This document shows, piece by piece, positions 1 through 6,649 of a stretch of 32,137 nucleotides of DNA (position 1 is the first letter of the stretch; each line of letters starts with the position of its first letter). The notes beneath the pieces are model-generated. The model did not search any database. It was not told where the DNA came from and saw only the letters and a program-made list of their open reading frames with translations. The position numbers were made by a program, and so were the translations under genes. Source of the DNA: Chitinophagaceae bacterium (GTDB lineage Bacteria > Bacteroidota > Bacteroidia > Chitinophagales > Chitinophagaceae); NCBI GenBank assembly GCA_014379965.1, contig JACMKU010000173.1:1-32137 (forward strand), given 5' to 3'.

Positions 1-2
1 AA

Positions 3-135
3 GCAATAGACAGTAGGCAATAGACAAAAGGCAATAGACAAAAGGCAATAGACAATAGGCAATAGACAATAGGCAATAGACAATAGGCAATAGACAATAG
101 GCAATAGACAATAGACAATAGGCAATAGACAGTAG
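3..135. repeat. Tandem heptamer array (RCAATAG)n
   Basis: About 19 copies of a 7-nt word alternate as GCAATAG and ACAATAG, so the array also reads as a 14-bp repeat. Around 101-121 one extra ACAATAG breaks the 14-bp rhythm, which shows that the true unit is 7 nt. A few units carry AGTAG or AAAAG variants. No inverted partner arm is seen to the right; one could lie left of the window edge. There are no unique spacers, so it is not a CRISPR. Confidence 0.9.
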
Positions 136-178
136 GCATTAGCAAATAGTCAAGTGCATTGTCAATAACCAAGTGGTC

Positions 179-202
179 TTTCGGACTTTCGGACTTCCGG
201 AC
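179..202. repeat. Three octamer repeats (TTTCGGAC)
   Basis: TTTCGGAC, TTTCGGAC and TTCCGGAC follow one another without gaps. This is a small example of the short-word repeat style seen through the window. It lies between the heptamer array and the scpB promoter, in the 333-nt stretch at the left edge that holds no gene. Confidence 0.75.
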
Positions 203-236
203 TTCTTTCTTCGAGCATAGAATGTGTATAACCTCA

Positions 237-268
237 TTTGACCCATTACCATGGTGTATTTAATTTGC
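237..268 (+). promoter_or_regulatory. Probable scpB promoter
   Basis: TTTG at 237-240 is followed 20 nt later by TAATTTGC at 261-268, close to the Bacteroidota -33/-7 pattern TTTG...TAnnTTTG but one T short. The lysA promoter has the same 20-nt spacing. The scpB start codon is about 66 nt downstream. The match is by eye. Confidence 0.45.
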
Positions 269-333
269 TTCCTGTAATAAGGCACGCTTGACGAATGGAG
301 AAGTACGGAGCAATTTAATAAACATCATCTCAT

Positions 334-1023
334 ATGACTGATCTGACTACCCTGATCCCCCACATTGAAGCATTAATTTTTGCCAGTGAGAAGCCACTGA
401 CAACCCTGGAAATCACCGAGCTTGTGAATAACGCTCTCGGTTTCATGGAAGATAAAATCAGCCTCGATATGGTTGAGTCCGCGATCGAGGGAATTACCGA
501 AAAATATAGCGCCGAGTTCTATCCGTTCGAGATGAAGCAGAGCGGCGGCGGCTGGCAGTTCCTCACCAAGAAAGAATACCACAAAACCATCGCCCAGCTT
601 AATGGAGAGAAGTTCCTGAAACGCCTCTCTGCTGCTGCATTGGAGACCCTGGCGATCATCGCCTATAAACAACCTGTCACAAAAGGCGAGATTGAAGCCA
701 TTCGCGGGGTTAGCTCCGATTATGCCGTTCAAAAATTACTGGAAAAGGAACTCATCCTGATCAGCGGTCGCAACGAAAAGTTGCCTGGCCACCCACTCGT
801 TTATGCCACATCCAGAAGCTTCATGGACTATTTCGGGATCAATAATGCAGACGAGCTTCCTAAGATCAAAGAAGTACTCGCCGAGCAACTGGTAGAGCCA
901 ACTATCATCAGGCACGAAGAGCAACTGCCCGCCGCACAGGAACCGGATGCCGACGCCCTGTTGTCTGTGACGGAGGAAGGCGAGCTGATAGAAAAAGACA
1001 ATGGCGAGGATGACCAAGCGTAG
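334..1023 (+). CDS. scpB: Segregation and condensation protein B (ScpB)
   Basis: This 229-residue protein matches ScpB, the kleisin-associated subunit that joins ScpA and SMC in the bacterial condensin that organises and segregates the chromosome. It acts in the cytoplasm on the nucleoid. The opening IEALIFASEKPLT and the central block with LETLAIIAYKQPVTKGEIEA and IRGV (about residues 103-125) are family signatures of its two winged-helix domains. The acidic tail after about residue 190 is the usual variable extension. The ATG at 334 gives the normal N-terminus directly before the first conserved segment. scpA is not in the window; lysA follows with its own promoter. The stop codon touches an octamer repeat island. 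Confidence 0.95.
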   Translation: MTDLTTLIPHIEALIFASEKPLTTLEITELVNNALGFMEDKISLDMVESAIEGITEKYSAEFYPFEMKQSGGGWQFLTKKEYHKTIAQLNGEKFLKRLSAAALETLAIIAYKQPVTKGEIEAIRGVSSDYAVQKLLEKELILISGRNEKLPGHPLVYATSRSFMDYFGINNADELPKIKEVLAEQLVEPTIIRHEEQLPAAQEPDADALLSVTEEGELIEKDNGEDDQA

Positions 1024-1118
1024 CGAGAACTTGGTTGCTTGCTCGATTTCTTGGTCTCTCGACCGTCCTAAGCAACCAGGAAACGAAGGAACCAGGCAAC
1101 CGAGCAACGAGGCAACAA
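1024..1118. repeat. Octamer repeat island with inverted arms
   Basis: The right arm (1071-1118) is six in-phase octamers: AGCAACCA, GGAAACGA, AGGAACCA, GGCAACCG, AGCAACGA and GGCAACAA. The left arm (1024-1061) is the reverse-complement type, rich in GGTTGC, GCTCG and TTGGT, so the two can form an imperfect hairpin around a loop of about 9 nt. The island starts on the base after the scpB stop codon and ends just before the lysA promoter. Confidence 0.75.
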
Positions 1119-1122
1119 ACCC

Positions 1123-1154
1123 TTTGGCACGCTGACACGGCTTTTTTATCTTCG
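1123..1154 (+). promoter_or_regulatory. Probable lysA promoter, very short leader
   Basis: TTTG at 1123-1126, a 20-nt gap and TATCTTCG at 1147-1154 fit the Bacteroidota promoter pattern with one mismatch. The lysA ATG is at 1160, only 5 nt past the -7 element, so the transcript would start at or almost at the start codon (leaderless or nearly so). Confidence 0.55.
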
Positions 1155-1159
1155 CCGCC

Positions 1160-2365
1160 ATGTCATTGCAATTAACCAACGAACAACTCACGGCGGCAGC
1201 ACGGGAATTCGGAACTCCACTCTACGTCTATCACGCGGAACAGATCAAACAACAGTACGAAAAGTTGCTCTCGGCATTCAACGGAAGCAAGGTCGTATTC
1301 TTCTATGCCGGTAAGGCGCTTACCAATCTCAACGTCCTTCACTACATAAATAAATTGGGGGCTGGTATCGACTGTAGTTCGATCAACGAAGTTAAACTTG
1401 CCCTTCACGCCGGGTTCACGCCGCAACGAATCCTGTATACATCGAACGGTATTTCATTCGACGAAATCGAAGAGGCAGTGAGCCTCAACGTCAATATCAA
1501 TATCGATAGCCTTTCGAATCTTGAGAAGTTCGGACAGAAATACGGTCACGGATATCCTGTAGGCCTGCGACTTCGTCCAAACATCATGGCCGGTGGTAAT
1601 ATCAAGATATCCACGGGGCATGATAAAAGTAAGTTCGGAATTCCAGTAGAACAACTGGATAAGATTCTTGTCGTGGTGAAGAAATATTCTATCAAGGTCA
1701 CGGATCTCCACATTCATACTGGTAGTGATATTAAAGACGCTGATGTCTTCATCCGCGGCATCGAAGTGCTTTTCGATATCATACCTCATTTCCCTGAAAT
1801 GAAATCCGTAGACCTCGGAGGTGGATTCAAAGTTCCCTATAAAGATGGCGATGAGGAATTCGACATTGACCTCGTGGCGAAGAAAGTGAAGCATGCTTTC
1901 GACAGTCATCCGCAGGCACGAAACCTTGAAATTTGGTTCGAACCAGGAAAGTTCCTCGTTAGTGAGTGTGGCTATTTCGTAACCGAGGTGAATGTGTTAA
2001 AGGAAACGGCAGCCACAACATTCGTGAGCGTCAATAGCGGTTTTAATCACCTGATCCGCCCGATGTTCTATGACTCCTATCACAGAATTGGAAATATCAG
2101 CAACCCAGGTGGTACGGAGAAGAATTATTCAATCGTGGGAAATATATGTGAGACGGACACCTTTGCATGGGACCGGAGCTTAAATGAGGTACGCGAGGGC
2201 GACTTGCTGGTATTTTACAATGCAGGTGCTTATGGCTTTGAGATGTCTTCCAACTTCAATTCGCGGCTGAAGCCAGCGGAAGTGATGTTCGAGGGTGGAA
2301 AAGCAAGAGTGATTCGCAAAAGGGAGGCATTCGAGGACTTACTGCGCCACCAGGTTCACCCATAA
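1160..2365 (+). CDS. lysA: Diaminopimelate decarboxylase (LysA)
   Basis: A fold-type III PLP enzyme that decarboxylates meso-diaminopimelate to L-lysine, the last step of lysine synthesis, in the cytoplasm. The PLP lysine is K52 in FFYAGKALTN. Further family motifs are HIHTGSD (184-190), the phosphate-binding glycines in DLGGGFKVPY (218-227), EPGKFLVSECG (261-271), CETD (330-333, the partner-subunit cysteine) and GAYGFEMSSNFNSR (356-369). The 401-residue length is normal. CETD stands where CESGD is usual, and GKALTN where most have AxKAN, so this is a divergent but complete member; other alanine-racemase-fold decarboxylases are less likely. It has its own promoter and is not clearly co-transcribed with scpB. 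Confidence 0.92.
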   Translation: MSLQLTNEQLTAAAREFGTPLYVYHAEQIKQQYEKLLSAFNGSKVVFFYAGKALTNLNVLHYINKLGAGIDCSSINEVKLALHAGFTPQRILYTSNGISFDEIEEAVSLNVNINIDSLSNLEKFGQKYGHGYPVGLRLRPNIMAGGNIKISTGHDKSKFGIPVEQLDKILVVVKKYSIKVTDLHIHTGSDIKDADVFIRGIEVLFDIIPHFPEMKSVDLGGGFKVPYKDGDEEFDIDLVAKKVKHAFDSHPQARNLEIWFEPGKFLVSECGYFVTEVNVLKETAATTFVSVNSGFNHLIRPMFYDSYHRIGNISNPGGTEKNYSIVGNICETDTFAWDRSLNEVREGDLLVFYNAGAYGFEMSSNFNSRLKPAEVMFEGGKARVIRKREAFEDLLRHQVHP

Positions 2366-2420
2366 ACGGGTTTAATTTCCACATAACAGTAGGATCAGAT
2401 CTTCCTTACTAAACTGGTAT

Positions 2421-2443
2421 AATTCTAATAGAAAATTAGAATT
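2421..2443. other. AT-rich perfect hairpin downstream of lysA
   Basis: AATTCTAAT and ATTAGAATT form a 9-bp perfect inverted repeat with a 5-nt loop, 55 nt past the lysA stop. No T-run follows on the plus strand, so a terminator role is weak; an operator or 3'-end structure is equally possible. A run of T-rich heptamers (ACTCATT, CCTCATT, TCTTATT, CTAAATT) follows at 2496-2523. Confidence 0.5.
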
Positions 2444-2601
2444 ATAAAATATGTAATACGCAAAATAGAACTTAAATACGACCAACTTCTTTATCACTCA
2501 TTCCTCATTTCTTATTCTAAATTCTTCAAGCCGAAATCCGTTGGAATAATTATTGCGTAATTATCGATACCAACTTCAGAATCTTCGCTATACCAACATA
2601 G

Positions 2602-2617
2602 GACCTGATACCAGGTC
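2602..2617. promoter_or_regulatory. Palindrome upstream of the ferritin-like operon
   Basis: GACCTG and CAGGTC form a 6-bp inverted repeat around ATAC, 35 nt before the first ferritin-like start codon. The position suits an operator or leader hairpin. No convincing TAnnTTTG element was found nearby, so the role is open. Confidence 0.4.
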
Positions 2618-2652
2618 TCTAATTCTTATTCTTTATAATTAAATTTTAGCGT

Positions 2653-3354
2653 ATGCCCGAGATCAATCCATCCGGGAGTGAGACGCTTTTGACCCGTGCA
2701 AATAGTGCAGGTATCTCAAGAAGAAGATTTCTTGGTTATACAGGTGCTGCGGCAGCGGTGGTCATAGGTGTATCCTCCTGCGATAAAGACGATGACAATC
2801 CTCCTTCAAATGGAATCGACCTAGGAAGTGGAGATATTGGAGTTTTAAACTATGCTTATGCCCTAGAGCAGTTGGAGGCCGCATTTTATATCAAGGTCCT
2901 TCAAAGTCCTTACACCGGCGGAACAGTTGCCGAGATGGCGCTCATGGCCGATATTCGCGACCATGAGATAGCTCATCGGGAATTCTTCAAAAATGTACTT
3001 GCAGGCAATGCCATTCAGGCATTAACTCCCGATTTCAGTACTATTGATTTTACCAGCCGTACTTCCGTATTAGCTACTGCAAAAGCATTTGAAGACACCG
3101 GTGTCTCCGCCTACAATGGCGCAGGTAAATTGTTGACGAACGCTGCCTACCTCACAGTGGCAGGAAAAATCGTATCTGTTGAAGCCAGGCATGCCGCATG
3201 GATTCGCGATATTATTTCAAACGGAACATTTGCAGACAGCACGGCCGTTGATGCACAAGGTCTCGACCTCGTGGCAACTCCTCCGCAAGTGCTGGTAATT
3301 GCGAATACCTACCTGACCACTAAAATCTCTGGCAGTAATTTACCAACCTCTTAA
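2653..3354 (+). CDS. Ferritin-like domain protein, Tat-exported probable lipoprotein
   Basis: This 233-residue protein has a twin-arginine signal (SRRRFLG, residues 22-28), an alanine-rich hydrophobic stretch, and a lipobox VSSC ending at C43 followed by acidic DKDDD, which points to a lipoprotein outside the inner membrane. The rest is a four-helix ferritin-like domain of the PF13668 type. Possible metal ligands, one set per helix, are E72/E75 (LEQLEAAFY), E105/H108 (DHEIAHREFF), E147/D148 (AFEDTGVSAYNG) and E177/H180 (VEARHAAWI). Whether it binds iron or another metal, and any enzymatic role, cannot be read from the sequence. It forms a two-gene operon with the paralogue 10 nt downstream. 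The ATG at 2653 keeps the full Tat signal. Confidence 0.85.
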   Translation: MPEINPSGSETLLTRANSAGISRRRFLGYTGAAAAVVIGVSSCDKDDDNPPSNGIDLGSGDIGVLNYAYALEQLEAAFYIKVLQSPYTGGTVAEMALMADIRDHEIAHREFFKNVLAGNAIQALTPDFSTIDFTSRTSVLATAKAFEDTGVSAYNGAGKLLTNAAYLTVAGKIVSVEARHAAWIRDIISNGTFADSTAVDAQGLDLVATPPQVLVIANTYLTTKISGSNLPTS

Positions 3355-3364
3355 ATCTCCTTTT

Positions 3365-4243
3365 ATGAACATTAAGAATATTATATCCGAAATCGAGAAG
3401 GTGGATCCGGAGGTGTATGGTCGCCTGGATACCCGCCGTCATGCCATGAAAGAGTTCGCTGGCCTGGCAGGAAAGCTCGCTTTATTATCCGTACCCGTTG
3501 CTCTCGGTGGTATGTTCAAAAAAGCATACGCCGGTAATAACCGTGTACAGACACTATTCGACGTTCTCAATTTCGCATTGACACTCGAGTACCTCGAGGC
3601 GAAATTTTATCAATTGGGCAATGCCGCGGCAACAGCGGGCACGTTGGCAATTCCTGCTGGTGCTCCTCGTATGGCCATACAAACAATTGGCGCGCATGAG
3701 ACAGCGCACGTAAACTTCCTTAAATCGGCTATCACCAGTTCAGGTGGTACACCCGTTGCTGAACCCGTTTTTGATTTCAGTGCTGGTAATGGTACCGGTA
3801 CAGGACCCTTTGCAGGCGTATTTACCAACTACCCACTTTTCCTCGCGGTGGCGCAAACTTTCGAAGACACTGGAGTTCGTGCATACAAAGGACAGGCAGC
3901 CGATCCTGACCTGATGGCAAACAATGATGTATTGCAATATGCCCTCCGTATCCACTCCGTAGAAGCAAGGCACGCGGCACACATCAGGCTCATGCGGAAA
4001 GCAAATGGCGGACTGGTTCCCGCAGGTGTTGATGTGAAACCTTGGATTACCGGTAAGCAAAGTGGTATTGCTTCAACTGCAGTACAAGCGAGCTATGATG
4101 GAGAAGAAGTAACAAATCAGGCAGGCGTTGAGATTGTAAATATTAATAGCCAGGCGATATCAGCCAATGCAGCCTCTGAGGCGTTTGATGAACCATTGAC
4201 CAAGGCACAGGTTTTGGCGATAGTTGATCCTTTTATTGTATAG
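3365..4243 (+). CDS. Second ferritin-like domain protein, probable Tat export
   Basis: A 292-residue paralogue of the upstream gene, 10 nt after its stop. The N-terminus has RRHAMKEFAG (24-33), a hydrophobic segment, and AYA at 54-56 as a likely signal-peptidase site, so it would be soluble in the periplasm, unlike its lipidated neighbour. The ferritin-like helices repeat the same motifs: LEYLEAKFY (E75/E78), AHETAH (H111/E112/H115), TFEDTGVRAYKG (E167/D168) and VEARHAAHI (E200/H203). It has an extra 70-residue tail and a Gly/Thr-rich loop near 140-150. A mixed oligomer with the upstream protein is an inference from pairing and similarity. It ends just before a strong hairpin. Confidence 0.85.
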   Translation: MNIKNIISEIEKVDPEVYGRLDTRRHAMKEFAGLAGKLALLSVPVALGGMFKKAYAGNNRVQTLFDVLNFALTLEYLEAKFYQLGNAAATAGTLAIPAGAPRMAIQTIGAHETAHVNFLKSAITSSGGTPVAEPVFDFSAGNGTGTGPFAGVFTNYPLFLAVAQTFEDTGVRAYKGQAADPDLMANNDVLQYALRIHSVEARHAAHIRLMRKANGGLVPAGVDVKPWITGKQSGIASTAVQASYDGEEVTNQAGVEIVNINSQAISANAASEAFDEPLTKAQVLAIVDPFIV

Positions 4244-4260
4244 AAAACAGAGCGGGACCA

Positions 4261-4330
4261 AATAAAGAGTGAGAAACAGAGCGGGAGCGAGGGTAAAACC
4301 TCGCCCCCAGCTCTGTTTCTCGCTCTTATT
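4261..4330. terminator. Bidirectional terminator hairpin between convergent genes
   Basis: A long imperfect stem joins 4261-4282 with 4310-4330 (AGAAACAGAGC against GCTCTGTTTCT, one G/T change and one indel). An inner 6-bp stem pairs GCGAGG at 4287-4292 with CCTCGC at 4299-4304. A/T-rich flanks on both sides suit termination of both the ferritin-like operon and the minus-strand gene ending at 4337. An extra copy of ACAGAGCGGGA sits at 4247-4257. Confidence 0.75.
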
Positions 4331-4336
4331 TATAAT

Positions 4337-5212
4337 TTATAGAACTGGCTTTACATAAACCGTAATAGTCGATTTCGACGTAGTCGGCATACTCCCACCC
4401 ATCGCTTCCGTAGTACCATTCGATTCGGTCGTGATATTCTTCTCTTTGACGATGCCGGTGGCTTTATCAAGTATGATCATTCCGATGTAGCTATTATTCA
4501 TTGTAGTACTGGTCTGCATTCCCATGACCTCGCCAGTAGTATTCGAAGATGACTTTCCTTTGAATCCAACGATAATTGTGGAATCCGTGATAGCTGACAA
4601 TGTGTATTGCGTCATGAATTTACCTGTCGAATCTTCGCCAGCTTCCGTCCAGGTATCATTGATGCCGACGGCGGTATCCGGAAGTACTTTGAAAAAACTC
4701 GCTTCCGCTTTCTTCGGCGGGTACACAACGCCGGTTATATCTTTCATCATATTTAAGACGATAGCGAGCCGATCATCCGTCTTTGAGAGGTTGATTTTTT
4801 CGGGCTTAACCATGAGCGTTTTCCCAGTAGGATCGATGATCATGTCGAATTTTTTTCCCAACATCTCTTTTACGGGACCACCGAATGAGCCATCTAGGTC
4901 TTTCTTGACATCTGAATCGAAACTCCGCTTGCTTCCCATCCCATCGAAATTAAAAGTAATGCGCTTCACATCATGATGAAGGGTGGTGTTATCGTCCGTG
5001 CTGTTCGTCACCTTGTAACGATGCATTGCCGTACCATCGACCGTAAAATCGATAGCATTTCCGAAAGCTTGCTGGGAAACCCTTGTCTGAGCCGCGAGTG
5101 TAACTTCGAACGTCTGTCCTTGTTTAAAGGACAGCTTTCCCGTTACTTTCTGCCCTCTGGCAGAAAAGGAAATAAATAAGACGGCTGAAAAAATAATGGG
5201 GATGATTTTCAT
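4337..5212 (-). CDS. Exported protein, DUF6263-like
   Basis: I chose the ATG at 5212 because it begins a clear signal peptide (MKIIPIIFSAVLFISFSARG, then Q); the longer reading frame up to 5257 adds 15 residues before it. The mature part, about 270 residues, is rich in beta-strand patterns with conserved-looking LxxMMKDITGVVYPPK and a Thr/Ser-rich C-terminus. It resembles the DUF6263 proteins common in Bacteroidota, whose function is unknown. No catalytic motif and no lipobox cysteine are visible. It is transcribed alone, convergent with the ferritin-like pair and divergent from the thioredoxin-like gene. Confidence 0.7.
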   Translation of the reverse strand: MKIIPIIFSAVLFISFSARGQKVTGKLSFKQGQTFEVTLAAQTRVSQQAFGNAIDFTVDGTAMHRYKVTNSTDDNTTLHHDVKRITFNFDGMGSKRSFDSDVKKDLDGSFGGPVKEMLGKKFDMIIDPTGKTLMVKPEKINLSKTDDRLAIVLNMMKDITGVVYPPKKAEASFFKVLPDTAVGINDTWTEAGEDSTGKFMTQYTLSAITDSTIIVGFKGKSSSNTTGEVMGMQTSTTMNNSYIGMIILDKATGIVKEKNITTESNGTTEAMGGSMPTTSKSTITVYVKPVL

Positions 5213-5527
5213 GATTAATACCAGGATGGTTTCAAAATTGACGATTCTTTCCCACAAATGGTGACAAGGAGCGCAAAATTTAGTTTAATAATTTGACCTA
5301 ACACAATTTTTCGAACGAACTTCCTACATTTATAGTTGCTCCCCCAAGGCTAATGGAGAATAAACTCGGTCCGGGGCAACCAACCAATCAATTATCTATG
5401 TGAATTCCTATGTGTCCTATGTGGTTAAAAGATGAAGTTTCCTGATTTAGAATTTTTGAACCACATAGGACACATAGGAATTCACATAGATTATTATGTT
5501 GACCGGGACCTTAAATTCGATTCAAAA
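5213..5527. other. 315-nt divergent intergenic region
   Basis: It contains the spacer between two divergently read exported-protein genes. A possible hairpin pairs GTTGC-CCC (5335-5343, one bulge) with GGG-GCAAC (5373-5380), and the 33-bp inverted repeat at 5394-5491 follows. On the minus strand TAAATTTTG lies about 75 nt before the DUF6263-like start and is one base longer than the Bacteroidota -7 pattern, so it is only a weak promoter candidate. No small gene was recognised. Confidence 0.5.
5394..5491. repeat. 33-bp perfect inverted repeat with 32-nt loop
   Basis: The arm at 5394-5426 is exactly reverse-complementary to 5459-5491, and an inner AAAA/TTTT pairing extends the stem past one bulged base. 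Each arm contains three CTATGTG words (or their complement) and an EcoRI-type GAATTC. The loop (5427-5458) has the ATG at 5432, whose frame runs through the right arm into the thioredoxin-like gene. It lies 37 nt before the chosen start of that gene. Confidence 0.95.
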
Positions 5528-6025
5528 ATGAAAAATATCTGCCTCCTGGCCATTTCACTATTAATTTTCTTCGCTGCACACTCGCAGGACTTGAAGAAAT
5601 TCAATCTCTATAAGCCCATGGAGAATGCAGCGGAGAAGATAGAGTCGGCCGTGAAGAAGGCAAAGAAAGAGGGGAAGCATGTGTTCATCCAAATTGGTGG
5701 TAACTGGTGCATTTGGTGTGCCCGGTTCGATGACTTTGTGAAGACAGACAAGACCATTGATTCGTTGATCTCTGCAGATTACGTAGTTTACCACCTCAAT
5801 TATAGCGACGAGAATAAGAATCAGGAGCTGTTGGAAAAGTACAAGTTCCCCCAACGAATGGGATATCCCGTTTTCCTCATCCTTAACGGAGAGGGCAAGC
5901 TAATTCATACACAGAACTCAGGTTACCTTGAGGATGGAAAGAAAAGTTATGACCGCAATGCGATCATCGGATTCTTGAAGGACTGGCGACTGGCCGCCCT
6001 TGATCCATCGAATTACAAAGAATAG
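5528..6025 (+). CDS. Exported thioredoxin-like protein
   Basis: From the ATG at 5528 the protein has 165 residues with a signal peptide (residues 1-20, ending AAHSQ). The body is a thioredoxin fold of the Thioredoxin_7/DUF255 kind, with the active-site motif WCIWC (C61, C64) after the strand VFIQIGGN, and a cis-proline candidate in MGYPVFLIL. It probably reduces or isomerises disulfides, or senses redox state, in the periplasm; the partner is unknown. The frame is open to an ATG at 5432, but that start lies in a hairpin loop and its extra 32 residues (including HIGHIGIHI) merely translate the inverted repeat and would bury the signal peptide. The DUF4442 gene follows after 2 nt. Confidence 0.85.
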   Translation: MKNICLLAISLLIFFAAHSQDLKKFNLYKPMENAAEKIESAVKKAKKEGKHVFIQIGGNWCIWCARFDDFVKTDKTIDSLISADYVVYHLNYSDENKNQELLEKYKFPQRMGYPVFLILNGEGKLIHTQNSGYLEDGKKSYDRNAIIGFLKDWRLAALDPSNYKE

Positions 6026-6027
6026 CA

Positions 6028-6525
6028 ATGAATGAAAACACTGCCGCCTTTACCGCGCTGATGAAACATCCTCTGAAGTTCAGGTGGTTTTTATTTACCA
6101 AGCTTCCAAGCGCTTATTTTACCGGAGTTCGCATCCGTGAGGCCGACGGGAAGAAATGCGTAGTGACAGTACCATACAAATGGTTTTCGCAGAATCCTTT
6201 TCGTTCAACTTACTTCGCCAGCCTCGCCATGGCAGCCGAACTAAGCACGGGTGCTTTATCAATGGCGAATCTATATAAAAGAAAGCCATCGGTTTCGATG
6301 TTGCTTGTAAAACTTGAGGCTGAGTATTTCAAGAAGGCGATTGCCCGAACGACTTTCACATGTCTCGATGGAGATTTGATAAGGCAGGCTATCGAAGAGA
6401 GTATTCAGACTGGCGAAGCCAGATCTGTTCGTGCAGAGTCAGTGGGAAGGAGTGAAGCCGGCGAGGAAATTGCGAGGTTTTTTATTACGTGGTCGTATAA
6501 GGTGAGATCGGAGAACAGGCAGTAG
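6028..6525 (+). CDS. DUF4442 domain protein (hotdog-fold, thioesterase-like)
   Basis: A 165-residue cytoplasmic protein matching DUF4442, a hotdog-fold family related to PaaI/YiiD-type acyl-CoA thioesterases. Typical features are the N-terminal HPLKFRWFLFTKLPSAYFTG, the basic strand VTVPYKWFSQNPFRSTYFASLAMAAE cut across residues 48-73, and the LVKLEAEYFKKA strand near 94-105. The acidic/polar helix around E73 would face the thioester in related enzymes. The substrate is unknown. It starts 2 nt after the thioredoxin-like stop, so the two are probably translated together. Its TAG stop runs straight into a heptamer array. Confidence 0.8.
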   Translation: MNENTAAFTALMKHPLKFRWFLFTKLPSAYFTGVRIREADGKKCVVTVPYKWFSQNPFRSTYFASLAMAAELSTGALSMANLYKRKPSVSMLLVKLEAEYFKKAIARTTFTCLDGDLIRQAIEESIQTGEARSVRAESVGRSEAGEEIARFFITWSYKVRSENRQ

Positions 6526-6628
6526 GTGAGTGGTGAGTGGTGAATAGTGAGTGAATGCCCGTAGACGGGCGAGTAGAAACGGCCTTCGACACTCGTAACA
6601 CATAACACATAACCCGTAACATAAATAA
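6525..6628. repeat. Two heptamer arrays and a GC hairpin
   Basis: The first array (6525-6552) is GGTGAGT, GGTGAGT, GGTGAAT, AGTGAGT and begins on the last base of the DUF4442 stop codon. A GCCCGT-AG-ACGGGC hairpin follows at 6557-6570. The second array (6594-6628) is CGTAACA, CATAACA, CATAACC, CGTAACA, TAAATAA. The two arrays use different words and are not inverted copies of each other. Confidence 0.8.
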
Positions 6629-6649
6629 CAATAAAACCGATCATACATT

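Noticed and set aside
3..135. CRISPR array
   Set aside because: The units are 7 or 14 nt and contiguous, with no unique spacers and no cas genes.
2421..2443. Intrinsic terminator of lysA
   Set aside because: The stem is entirely A/T-rich apart from one pair and no T-run follows, so it is listed only as a hairpin.
5432..5527. Upstream start for the thioredoxin-like gene at 5432
   Set aside because: The start lies in a hairpin loop, the added 32 residues translate the inverted repeat, and a good signal peptide begins at 5528.
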